Shown: piece after piece, positions 9,147 to 15,497 of the stretch | Numbering within the stretch: the stretch's first letter is position 1 | Layout of the letters: every line of letters begins with the position of its first letter | From: JAQWBS01 sp047975765 | GTDB lineage: Bacteria > Pseudomonadota > Alphaproteobacteria > RF32 > CAG-239 | Length of the DNA stretch: 38,740 nt | Assembly: GCA_047975765.1 (NCBI GenBank) | Contig: JBKEEF010000022.1 | Coordinates: 1-38,740, forward strand | Direction: 5' to 3' | Program-made: the position numbers and the translations under genes | The notes under the pieces: generated by a model | The model's database searches: none | What the model was told of the DNA's origin: nothing | What the model saw: only the letters and a program-made list of their open reading frames with translations

Positions 9147-9383
9147 TTATTTAATTATTTCAGTAACAGAGACACCAATGAATTCGTCATTTGTAATGAC
9201 AACTTCGCCATATCCAATTAGGATGTTGTTTGCATAAATATCAATTCTATCATCAATGCTTCGGTCTAGCTCAACCACAGCACCACGTCCGAGTTTTAGG
9301 AGTTGGTGGATTTTCAAATCGGCACAACCGAGTGTTATGGAAACGTCAACGGTAATATCTTTGTTGTCACTTAACTTGTTCAT
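9147..9383 (-). CDS. fliN: FliN-like SpoA-domain protein (flagellar C-ring family, short form)
   Basis: 78 residues that make up almost exactly one SpoA domain: I-T-L-G-C-A-D-L-K-I-H-Q-L-L-K-L near 17-32, G-A-V-V-E-L-D-R at 34-41, the strand D-I-Y-A-N-N-I-L-I-G-Y-G-E-V-V, and the closing V-S-V-T-E-I-I. FliN forms the lower C-ring of the flagellar switch, and the related SctQ C-terminal product serves type III secretion. An in-frame TAG lies just upstream of the ATG, so the protein is not a fragment of a longer frame; the N-terminal extension of E. coli FliN is absent. AGGA lies 11 nt before the ATG. It is first in the lipid A operon, with no other flagellar gene in view. Confidence 0.9.
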   Translation of the reverse strand: MNKLSDNKDITVDVSITLGCADLKIHQLLKLGRGAVVELDRSIDDRIDIYANNILIGYGEVVITNDEFIGVSVTEIIK

Positions 9384-9510
9384 TTCAAATTGATCCTAGA
9401 GCTTTATTTTGTTTTCCTCATAATATATGCTTTTTTTTAATCTGCAAATCTAATTTGAATGATATTCAGAACCTATTTTTAAATAATTTATGGGGAAAAC
9501 AATATCGCCA

Positions 9511-9540
9511 CTTGCAGATGGATCATTTGTTTCCTATATT
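9511..9540 (+). promoter_or_regulatory. Heat-shock (RpoH) type promoter of lon
   Basis: CTTG at 9511-9514, an 18-nt spacer, then CCTATAT at 9533-9539. This fits the alphaproteobacterial sigma-32 consensus CTTG-N17/18-CYTATNT at every fixed position. The expected start site leaves a leader of about 25-30 nt before the lon ATG. Lon is a classic heat-shock gene, so position and consensus agree. Confidence 0.75.
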
Positions 9541-9573
9541 TAAACTAAATTCTTATTTGATTTAGGGAAAAAA

Positions 9574-11904
9574 ATGGTTAGTAAAAAAGAAATATATCCG
9601 GTTTTACCGCTAAGAGATATTGTTGTTTATCCAAAAATGATTGTTCCACTTTTTGTGGGAAGAGACAGATCAATCAAGGCTTTGCAAGAAGTGATTGATG
9701 AAGATAAGAATATCATTTTAGTCACCCAAAAAGAAGCTTCTGTTGAAGAACCAACATCCGAAGATGTTTATCATATTGGAACATTAGGAACTGTTTTACA
9801 GCTTCTGAAACTTCCAGATGGAACAGTAAAAGTTTTGGTAGAAGGTATTGAAAGAGTTAAGGTTGACAAGTTTTTAGATAATAAAGACTTTATGGTTGCG
9901 ACCGTTCAAATTTTGGCTGAAAAGAAAGAAAATGATATTGAACTAGAAGCGCTTTCTCGTAGTGTTTTGGCTCAGTTCGAAGAATATGTGAAGCTTTCTA
10001 AGAAAGTCCCGCCAGAAGTTTTGGTTTCTGTATCTCAAGTTAAAGATTATAGCAAACTGGCAGATACAATTGCGTCTCATATGTCTCTTAAAATTTCTGA
10101 AAAACAAGAATTGCTTGAAGCTCGTTCCTTGAAATCTCGTTTTGAAAAGATTTTGGAATTTATGGGCGAAGAGATCACTTTATTAGAAGTTGAAAACAAA
10201 ATTCGTTCTCGTGTTCGCAAACAAATGGAAAAGAACCAAAAAGAATATTATTTGAATGAGCAAATGAAAGCTATTCAAAAAGAACTTGGTGATGGTGAAG
10301 AAGAAGACGAAATTTCAGAATATCTCAAAAAGATTGAGAAGACCGGTTTTTCAAAAGAAGCAAAAGAAAAAGCTCTCGCAGAAGTGAAAAAACTTAAGAA
10401 CATGAGTGCGATGTCTTCTGAGGCAACCGTTGTTCGCAACTATCTTGATACACTTATTGAAATTCCTTGGAACAAACGTTCAAAAGTGAACAAAGATCTT
10501 TCAAAAGCTTTGGAAATTTTAGAAAAAGACCATTTTGGTTTGGATAAAGTGAAAGAAAGAATTATTGAATATCTTGCCGTTCAAGCTCGTGCAGACAAGG
10601 TAAAAGGTCCAATCTTATGTCTTGTTGGCCCTCCAGGGGTTGGTAAAACCTCTTTAGGGCAGTCTATTGCTAAGGCAACAGGCAGAAATTTTGTTCGTGT
10701 TGCTCTAGGTGGTGTTCGTGATGAGGCGGAAATTAGAGGACACAGAAGAACTTATGTTGGTTCAATGCCTGGTAAAGTTGTTAAGGGTATGAAAAAAGCA
10801 GAAACATCTAATCCGTTGTTCTTGCTTGATGAGATTGACAAACTTGCTAGCGATTGGCGAGGCGATCCAACTTCTGCATTGTTAGAAGTTTTAGACCCTG
10901 AACAAAATTCAACATTCAGTGATCACTATTTGGAAGTTGATTACGATTTGTCAGATGTGATGTTTGTGACAACAGCAAACTCTTTGAATATGCCTGGACC
11001 TTTGCTTGACAGAATGGAGATTATTCGTCTTTCAGGATATACTGAAGATGAAAAACTTCAAATTGCAAAAAGACACTTATTGCCAAAGATTTTCAAGGAA
11101 AATGCAGTCAAGAAGAGTGAACTTGAGATTGTTGATGAAGCGATTATTGATATCGTCAGGTATTATACACGTGAAGCAGGTGTCAGAAGCTTAGAACGTG
11201 AACTTTCAACAATTGCTCGTAAAGCAATTAAGGAAATTTTGCTTAGCAAAGAAAAAGCGAAGAAAGTGAAAGTTAACTCTAAGAATATTGAAAAATTCTT
11301 AGGCGTTAAAAAGTTCAGATTTGGCGAAGCAGAAGAAAAAGATACGGTTGGTGTGACAACTGGCTTAGCTTGGACAGAGGTGGGGGGAGATATTCTTTTC
11401 ATTGAAGCTGTTGATATGCCAGGTAAAGGAAAAATCACACAAACAGGTAAGCTTGGTGAAGTGATGAAGGAGTCTATTGAAACAGCTTATTCTGTGGTGA
11501 GAGCTCATAGTAAAGAACTTGGAATAGATCCTGAGGTTTTTGAAAAGAGAGACATTCATATCCACGTTCCAGAAGGTGCAACACCGAAAGATGGACCTTC
11601 TGCAGGTATTGCAATGTACACAACAATTGTTTCAGCTTTGACACAAATTCCTGTTCGTAAGGATGTTGCAATGACTGGGGAGATAACGCTTCAAGGTCGT
11701 GTGCTTCCAATTGGTGGTTTGAAGGAAAAACTTCTTTCAGCACTTAGAGGTGGGATTAAGACGGTTATTATTCCGAAAGACAATGAAAAAGACTTGGTGG
11801 AAATTCCTCAAAATGTCATTAAGGGACTTAAAATTATTCCAGTTTCTTGTGCAACAGAAGTTCTTGGAATTGCCTTGGTGAAAAAACCAAAACCAATTAA
11901 ATAG
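9574..11904 (+). CDS. lon: ATP-dependent protease Lon
   Basis: 776 residues, close to E. coli Lon. The N-terminal substrate-binding LON domain opens with Y-P-V-L-P-L-R-D-I-V-V-Y-P. A coiled-coil region (about 190-260) follows, then the AAA+ module with Walker A G-P-P-G-V-G-K-T at 352-359 and Walker B L-L-D-E-I-D-K. The protease domain has the catalytic Ser676 in K-D-G-P-S-A-G and Lys719 in G-G-L-K-E-K. All key residues are intact. It degrades misfolded and regulatory proteins in the cytoplasm. The ATG at 9574 follows AGGG at 9564-9567. The RpoH-type promoter upstream indicates heat-shock control. It is monocistronic, ending at a hairpin. Confidence 0.99.
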   Translation: MVSKKEIYPVLPLRDIVVYPKMIVPLFVGRDRSIKALQEVIDEDKNIILVTQKEASVEEPTSEDVYHIGTLGTVLQLLKLPDGTVKVLVEGIERVKVDKFLDNKDFMVATVQILAEKKENDIELEALSRSVLAQFEEYVKLSKKVPPEVLVSVSQVKDYSKLADTIASHMSLKISEKQELLEARSLKSRFEKILEFMGEEITLLEVENKIRSRVRKQMEKNQKEYYLNEQMKAIQKELGDGEEEDEISEYLKKIEKTGFSKEAKEKALAEVKKLKNMSAMSSEATVVRNYLDTLIEIPWNKRSKVNKDLSKALEILEKDHFGLDKVKERIIEYLAVQARADKVKGPILCLVGPPGVGKTSLGQSIAKATGRNFVRVALGGVRDEAEIRGHRRTYVGSMPGKVVKGMKKAETSNPLFLLDEIDKLASDWRGDPTSALLEVLDPEQNSTFSDHYLEVDYDLSDVMFVTTANSLNMPGPLLDRMEIIRLSGYTEDEKLQIAKRHLLPKIFKENAVKKSELEIVDEAIIDIVRYYTREAGVRSLERELSTIARKAIKEILLSKEKAKKVKVNSKNIEKFLGVKKFRFGEAEEKDTVGVTTGLAWTEVGGDILFIEAVDMPGKGKITQTGKLGEVMKESIETAYSVVRAHSKELGIDPEVFEKRDIHIHVPEGATPKDGPSAGIAMYTTIVSALTQIPVRKDVAMTGEITLQGRVLPIGGLKEKLLSALRGGIKTVIIPKDNEKDLVEIPQNVIKGLKIIPVSCATEVLGIALVKKPKPIK

Positions 11905-11915
11905 AGGAAATCAAA

Positions 11916-11939
11916 AATGAGCTGTGAAAACAGCTCATT
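11916..11939 (+). terminator. Probable terminator of lon
   Basis: Perfect 9-bp inverted repeat (AATGAGCTG / CAGCTCATT) with a 6-nt loop, 11 nt after the lon stop. The following U tract is short and interrupted (CCTTTA), so termination may be partial. Confidence 0.6.
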
Positions 11940-11961
11940 CCTTTACATAGAATTTTTTATT

Positions 11962-11989
11962 ATAATATCACTATAATAATTGATATTAT
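11962..11989 (+). promoter_or_regulatory. Operator-like inverted repeat around a TATAAT box
   Basis: Perfect 9-bp arms ATAATATCA (11962-11970) and TGATATTAT (11981-11989) flank 10 nt that contain TATAAT (11972-11977). It lies 37 bp before the start chosen for the next gene. A repressor site over the -10 box is one reading. The AT-rich sequence makes chance palindromes easier, and no good -35 box is seen. Confidence 0.35.
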
Positions 11990-12025
11990 TTATAAGTTGT
12001 TATCCATTTGAAAGGGGAAAGTGAT

Positions 12026-12550
12026 TTGAAACTATATATTTATCTATGGCCTGATGTATTGGAAAAAGTTCTAAAAGAAGGATATTTATCTGCTTCCTTG
12101 CAAGAAAATCCTGCCGTGTTTTATGTTTATCGCGGATATGCAAAATCTGAAAAGAAGGAAGATATTATCGAATATTTGGAAAGCACATTTCAGGGACGTT
12201 TTCGTTCAATTTCTTGTTTGACTGCTCCTGCACCAGTTGAAGATTATAAACATCCATATTTAGATAATATGATTAAAAGTGCTAAGATAATTTCAATTGA
12301 TGTGAGCTGTATGATGGAAGATGGATTGATTGAGGCAATTTATTGCAAAGATTGTTCGGAAATTGCAAAAGAAGATATGGAGTTCGAAAATATATATAAA
12401 GTTGATGGTTTGTCTGAAATAGATTTCTCTTCACAAAATTGGCATAGATGTGATGTTAAATTTGGTTCACCATATAATATGATTAGACACTATATGTTAG
12501 TGCTTAGAGATGGACTGATTCCCCCTAAATATATAAAAGTCGAGAATTAA
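12026..12550 (+). CDS. Unknown cytoplasmic 174-residue protein
   Basis: Not recognised. The start chosen is the TTG at 12026 because AAAGGGGAAA (12011-12020) gives ideal spacing to it; an earlier in-frame TTG at 12008 has no ribosome binding site. The protein begins M-K-L-Y-I-Y-L-W-P and has no signal peptide or membrane helix. It is acidic, with Cys residues including an I-Y-C-K-D-C-S-E segment and a conserved-looking end (I-R-H-Y-M-L-V-L-R-D-G-L-I-P-P-K-Y). The mixed alpha/beta composition suggests a compact enzyme-like or binding domain, but no catalytic motif is identified. It stands alone between the lon terminator and the tRNA-Ser promoter. Confidence 0.7.
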   Translation: MKLYIYLWPDVLEKVLKEGYLSASLQENPAVFYVYRGYAKSEKKEDIIEYLESTFQGRFRSISCLTAPAPVEDYKHPYLDNMIKSAKIISIDVSCMMEDGLIEAIYCKDCSEIAKEDMEFENIYKVDGLSEIDFSSQNWHRCDVKFGSPYNMIRHYMLVLRDGLIPPKYIKVEN

Positions 12551-12625
12551 TTTTTTATAAACAGTATCTTATTGCATATAAAATATTTTTTTTGAAAAAA
12601 ATGTTAAAAAATATAAAAAAAGTTC

Positions 12626-12654
12626 TTGACGTTTGCTTATATTTTCTGTAAAAG
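12626..12654 (+). promoter_or_regulatory. Sigma-70 promoter of tRNA-Ser
   Basis: TTGACG (12626-12631), a 17-nt spacer and TAAAAG (12649-12654), preceded by TG. Transcription would start near 12661, giving a leader of about 108 nt before the tRNA, unusually long for a single tRNA gene. Confidence 0.65.
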
Positions 12655-12680
12655 TGCTTTCAGATTATGTGAGGGACTTA

Positions 12681-12727
12681 TTGAGTTCTGAATGTGGGGG
12701 CGGCGGAGCCAATATCGTCGTGGGTGA
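12681..12727 (+). repeat. tRNA-Ser-like fragments in the tRNA leader
   Basis: Two short pieces resemble the downstream tRNA. TGAGTTC-T-GAAT at 12682-12693 matches the T-arm TGAGTTC-GAAT with one inserted base. CGTCGTGGGTG at 12716-12726 is identical to 12810-12820 in the anticodon stem/variable arm, and GCGGCGG before it resembles GCAGCGG. The order is permuted relative to the tRNA. They may be remnants of an older tRNA copy or part of a structured leader. Confidence 0.45.
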
Positions 12728-12768
12728 GAAGAACATCTAAATATACAAGTTTGGCAAATTTAGAAAAT

Positions 12769-12858
12769 GGAGAGATGGCAGAGCGGTTTAATGCAGCGGT
12801 CTTGAAAACCGTCGTGGGTGCGAGCCCACCCTGAGTTCGAATCTCAGTCTCTCCGCCA
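12769..12858 (+). tRNA. tRNA-Ser (anticodon UGA)
   Basis: 90 nt with CCA encoded at 12856-12858. The acceptor stem is GGAGAGA (12769-12775) with TCTCTCC (12848-12854) and discriminator G. The anticodon loop C-T-TGA-A-A puts TGA at 12803-12805. A long variable arm (GTGGGTGCGAGCCCAC region) is present, as required for tRNA-Ser. The T-arm is CTGAG-TTCGAAT-CTCAG. Confidence 0.97.
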
Positions 12859-12860
12859 TT

Positions 12861-12891
12861 AACAAAACCCTCCCTTGTGGAGGGTTTTGTT
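12861..12891 (+). terminator. Terminator of tRNA-Ser
   Basis: Perfect 13-bp arms (12861-12873 and 12879-12891) with a 5-nt loop, starting 3 nt after the CCA end. The descending arm ends in TTTTGTT. Confidence 0.9.
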
Positions 12892-12917
12892 ATAAACGGA
12901 TGTGGAATTTTAGATTT

Positions 12918-13040
12918 GAACTCAGGAAAATGAGTTCGACTACAAGTGAGAGGCAGACGAGAGTGTTGCCGGTGAGCTAAGCGAACGAACGCAGGAGCAA
13001 CTTGAATGAAATGAGAGTAATCTCAGTCTCTCTGCCAGTT
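12918..13040 (+). repeat. Degenerate tRNA-Ser 3' end interrupted in the T-loop by an 80-nt structured insert
   Basis: TGAGTTCGA (12931-12939) and an 18-nt block at 13020-13037 together repeat the last 27 nt of the tRNA-Ser gene (12832-12858) with one mismatch, including the terminal CCA. They are separated by 80 nt inserted exactly in the T-loop. Upstream, GAACTCA (12918-12924) can pair with TGAGTTC (12931-12937). The insert can form GTTGC/GCAAC (12965-12969 with 12997-13001), TGAGA-GTAA-TCTCA (13012-13025, a GNRA-type loop) and an enclosing 10-bp stem GGCAGA(C)GAGA / TCTCTCTGCC (12952-12962 with 13027-13036). This is structure by eye; no folding was run. Confidence 0.65.
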
Positions 13041-13045
13041 TTATA

Positions 13046-13075
13046 AGAAAGTCAGGATAACAATTCTGACTTTCT
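13046..13075 (+). terminator. Hairpin closing the tRNA-Ser-derived element
   Basis: Perfect 10-bp arms AGAAAGTCAG (13046-13055) and CTGACTTTCT (13066-13075) with a 10-nt loop. A weak U-rich tail (CCTGTTATTT) follows, so it may act as a second terminator. Confidence 0.5.
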
Positions 13076-13130
13076 CCTGTTATTTAGTTATGTATATTTT
13101 TTTGCTAGATATTATTAAAAAAATTACAAA

Positions 13131-13172
13131 AAAAACATCCCATGCTAGATAATTCTAGGTTGGGATGTTTTT
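13131..13172. terminator. Bidirectional terminator after the TPR gene
   Basis: Outer arms AAAAACATCCCA (13131-13142) and TGGGATGTTTTT (13161-13172). The loop holds a second stem CTAGA-TAAT-TCTAG. An A-run on the left gives a T tract for the minus-strand gene that stops at 13188; a T-rich tail lies on the right. Confidence 0.85.
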
Positions 13173-13187
13173 GTTTTTTTGAAAATT

Positions 13188-13964
13188 TCAGAAAATCTTT
13201 TTTTTGCTTTTGAATTTTTTATAAATTTCAGAAACAATTTCACTGTCATTTTGGCTTTTAATAATTTTTAGCTCTTTTAAAAGGACATCTCCAATTTCAT
13301 CGAACATTTCTAAATATAAATCTGTTGCTGTTTTTGCCTCTGTTAAACATTGAGCACCAAGATATCCTAGTATAATGTTACGATGTGGATAAGGAAAAGG
13401 TTTTCCTCCGATAAATTCTATAGATTTTTTACAAGTTTCTATAGCTTTATCATATTCTCCATTTTTATAGTATGCAAAAGCAAGATTATTATAATTTATC
13501 TTTTTAAGCTCATCATATATATCTGTTTCATAAGCTTCATGTATCTCAATCACTTTCAATATATACGGAATGTTTTCCTGACTTCTTTCAAGTTTCTGAT
13601 TGAGCATTGTAATTTTTCCAACAACATAATTGATATTTGTTCTTATACTGGCTTTGTTTTCTCTAAATATGCATAGGTCAGAGCCTCTTATGGTGTATCT
13701 GCCACAATCTTCATATTCACTTACTTTTGTTTGTGCATCTTCAAAGAAACCAAAAGCTTTTTTGTATAATTCGAGAGCATCTTTTGAAGAAAGAAATTTT
13801 TTATTTTCTATAATATCTAGTATTTTATTTCCTTCTTCAAAGAAGTATTTTCCTAGCAAATCTTTCGCCAAAATTCTATTACTTTCAGAACTAGAGTTTT
13901 TTAAGTTATTATCTACTCTTTGATAATTTTCTGGAATTTTATTGTTATATCTTTTTGTTTTCAT
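13188..13964 (-). CDS. TPR-containing protein of unknown function
   Basis: 258 residues. One clear tetratricopeptide repeat lies at about 156-185: N-N-L-A-F-A-Y-Y-K-N-G-E-Y-D-K-A-I-E-T-C. The following 35 residues look like a second helical pair (I-I-L-G-Y-L-G-A-Q-C-L-T-E-A). Earlier helices are less regular. There is no signal peptide or membrane helix, so it is probably a cytoplasmic protein-interaction module. The ATG at 13964 lacks an obvious Shine-Dalgarno. It is monocistronic, with the strong terminator at 13131-13172 behind it. A partner cannot be named. Confidence 0.75.
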   Translation of the reverse strand: MKTKRYNNKIPENYQRVDNNLKNSSSESNRILAKDLLGKYFFEEGNKILDIIENKKFLSSKDALELYKKAFGFFEDAQTKVSEYEDCGRYTIRGSDLCIFRENKASIRTNINYVVGKITMLNQKLERSQENIPYILKVIEIHEAYETDIYDELKKINYNNLAFAYYKNGEYDKAIETCKKSIEFIGGKPFPYPHRNIILGYLGAQCLTEAKTATDLYLEMFDEIGDVLLKELKIIKSQNDSEIVSEIYKKFKSKKKIF

Positions 13965-14062
13965 AATAAATAGTTTAAATTAATAATTAAGTAGTTCAGT
14001 AAAATTTATAAGATAATTAATTATTGTCAAGATTAACTAATAGATAGAAATAACAAAGCATA

Positions 14063-14078
14063 AAGAATAATGATTCTT
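14063..14078 (+). promoter_or_regulatory. Palindrome upstream of the porin gene, possible metal-regulator site
   Basis: AAGAAT-AATG-ATTCTT is a perfect 16-bp dyad 77 bp before the porin ATG. The overlapping ATAATGAT core resembles half of the Fur box, and a Fur-family gene lies 8 kb away. AT-rich context makes this tentative. Confidence 0.3.
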
Positions 14079-14154
14079 ATTTCTTTTTAGTTATTGTTAA
14101 CCCGTTTCTGATATTCTTTCCTCATTACTTCAATAAAAACAAAGGATTGATACT

Positions 14155-15303
14155 ATGAAAAAAATCTTAACAGCAATGAGTTTGTTGTTGGTTCCAACAG
14201 TTGCAAATGCTGGTGAACCTATCAAAAAGGGTGATTTCACTTTTAAATATTCAGGTTTAGCAGGGGCATATTATGGAGTTATGGAAACAAAAAATCAAAA
14301 TAATCTTGATAATATGTCAAATCGTTGGGTTCAAAGAACTGATGGAAGTGTTTCCGGAGAATATGCGATTGATGAAGAAACAAAGGCAATGCTTTTTGCA
14401 AACTATACGTTAGCATTTTCGGAGCATAATACAGCTTATAGGAATGGTGACTGGCGTTTTTATCCGCATGCTGAACTTGATTCAAAGAAATTTGGTACAG
14501 TTAAAGCTGGATACACATATAATGTTGCTGTTACAGCACATCAAGGCGCGAAAGATATTACATTCTTGGGAATTGGTGACTCAAATATTATTTATTTCTT
14601 GACCAATCCAAACTGGAACAATGGAAAACATGCAGTTGCTTTTACAACACCAAAATCTACGGCTTTGATGGATGATGGTCGAGCTTTGAAATTTAGTTAT
14701 ATCACACCTAAATTTGCAAATACCCAACTTGGTTTTTCTTATACGCCAGATAATCCAAACCGTCGTGGTATGGTCAGTCGATATGCGCATTATGAGAAAA
14801 AAGAAGATGCTTATGTTTTTGCTATGAATAATGAATGGGAAACAGGCTTTGGTAAAATTTTGACTTCAGCAGGATATGGTGTTTTCAATAGAACGGATAA
14901 AAGTATGTCTGTTGGCGCAGGGTTTGAAAAAGGTAATTTCAATGTTCGTACAGCATATAAAAAATCTTATATTGATGGCAAAAAAGACCCAATTACAACG
15001 GTTAAAATTGATAATGAACTTCCTGCATATTTTGATAATTATAGAGAAGGTGAAGCTTGGGATATGAGTGTTGGCTATAAATTTAATGACTCATTCAAGA
15101 GTAACTTGGCTTATTTATATAGTTCTGCAACAAATACACGTCACAATAACCAAATCTATATTTTATCAAATGTATATACTTATAATAAATATATAGATTT
15201 ATATCTCATCGGTGCTCATATTGATGCTAAAGGCTTGAAAAAAGACTCTACAGCAAATAACAAAGGGTATGCGGGAATTGTGGGAATTGGTCTCAAATTC
15301 TAA
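14155..15303 (+). CDS. Outer-membrane porin
   Basis: 382 residues. A signal peptide (M-K-K-I-L-T-A-M-S-L-L-L-V-P) ends with V-A-N-A before G-E-P, a good signal peptidase I site at about residue 19. The mature part alternates polar and hydrophobic residues in strands (for example F-T-F-K-Y-S-G-L-A-G-A-Y-Y-G) and ends in G-I-V-G-I-G-L-K-F, the terminal-Phe signal of barrel proteins. Length and layout fit Gram-negative general or sugar porins of about 16 strands. Substrate is unknown. The ribosome binding site AAAGGA lies 9 nt before the ATG. It is monocistronic with a strong terminator, and a possible operator lies at 14063-14078. Confidence 0.85.
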   Translation: MKKILTAMSLLLVPTVANAGEPIKKGDFTFKYSGLAGAYYGVMETKNQNNLDNMSNRWVQRTDGSVSGEYAIDEETKAMLFANYTLAFSEHNTAYRNGDWRFYPHAELDSKKFGTVKAGYTYNVAVTAHQGAKDITFLGIGDSNIIYFLTNPNWNNGKHAVAFTTPKSTALMDDGRALKFSYITPKFANTQLGFSYTPDNPNRRGMVSRYAHYEKKEDAYVFAMNNEWETGFGKILTSAGYGVFNRTDKSMSVGAGFEKGNFNVRTAYKKSYIDGKKDPITTVKIDNELPAYFDNYREGEAWDMSVGYKFNDSFKSNLAYLYSSATNTRHNNQIYILSNVYTYNKYIDLYLIGAHIDAKGLKKDSTANNKGYAGIVGIGLKF

Positions 15304-15317
15304 GTAAGCTTAGTTGA

Positions 15318-15355
15318 AAAAGAAGCTCTCATTTATGTAAATGGGGGCTTCTTTT
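15318..15355 (+). terminator. Terminator of the porin gene
   Basis: 17-bp arms (15318-15334 and 15339-15355) with two G-U pairs and a 4-nt loop; the right arm ends in CTTCTTTT. It starts 14 nt after the stop codon. Confidence 0.9.
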
Positions 15356-15497
15356 ATGCTATATCTCTAATATTTCTATTTATTTTGTTGATAAGATTCA
15401 TTCTTTAAACAATTTGGTGGTTTTTTGGGTGTATCCTTTTTTCTGTTTTTAGGGATATCCTTTTAACAAATATTTTTAAAATTACTAAGGAATAGAT

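Noticed and set aside
2081..9383. Prophage origin of the gtr-like cassette
   Set aside because: No integrase, attachment site or phage structural gene is visible around it.
12661..12768. 4.5S (SRP) or other known small RNA in the tRNA-Ser leader
   Set aside because: The conserved SRP loop (GGAAGCAGCC-like) is absent, and the G+C-rich patches are better explained as tRNA fragments.
15420..15460. Direct repeat TATCCTTTT before the cstA-type gene
   Set aside because: Too short and T-rich to separate from chance; no supporting dyad or spacing to a promoter.
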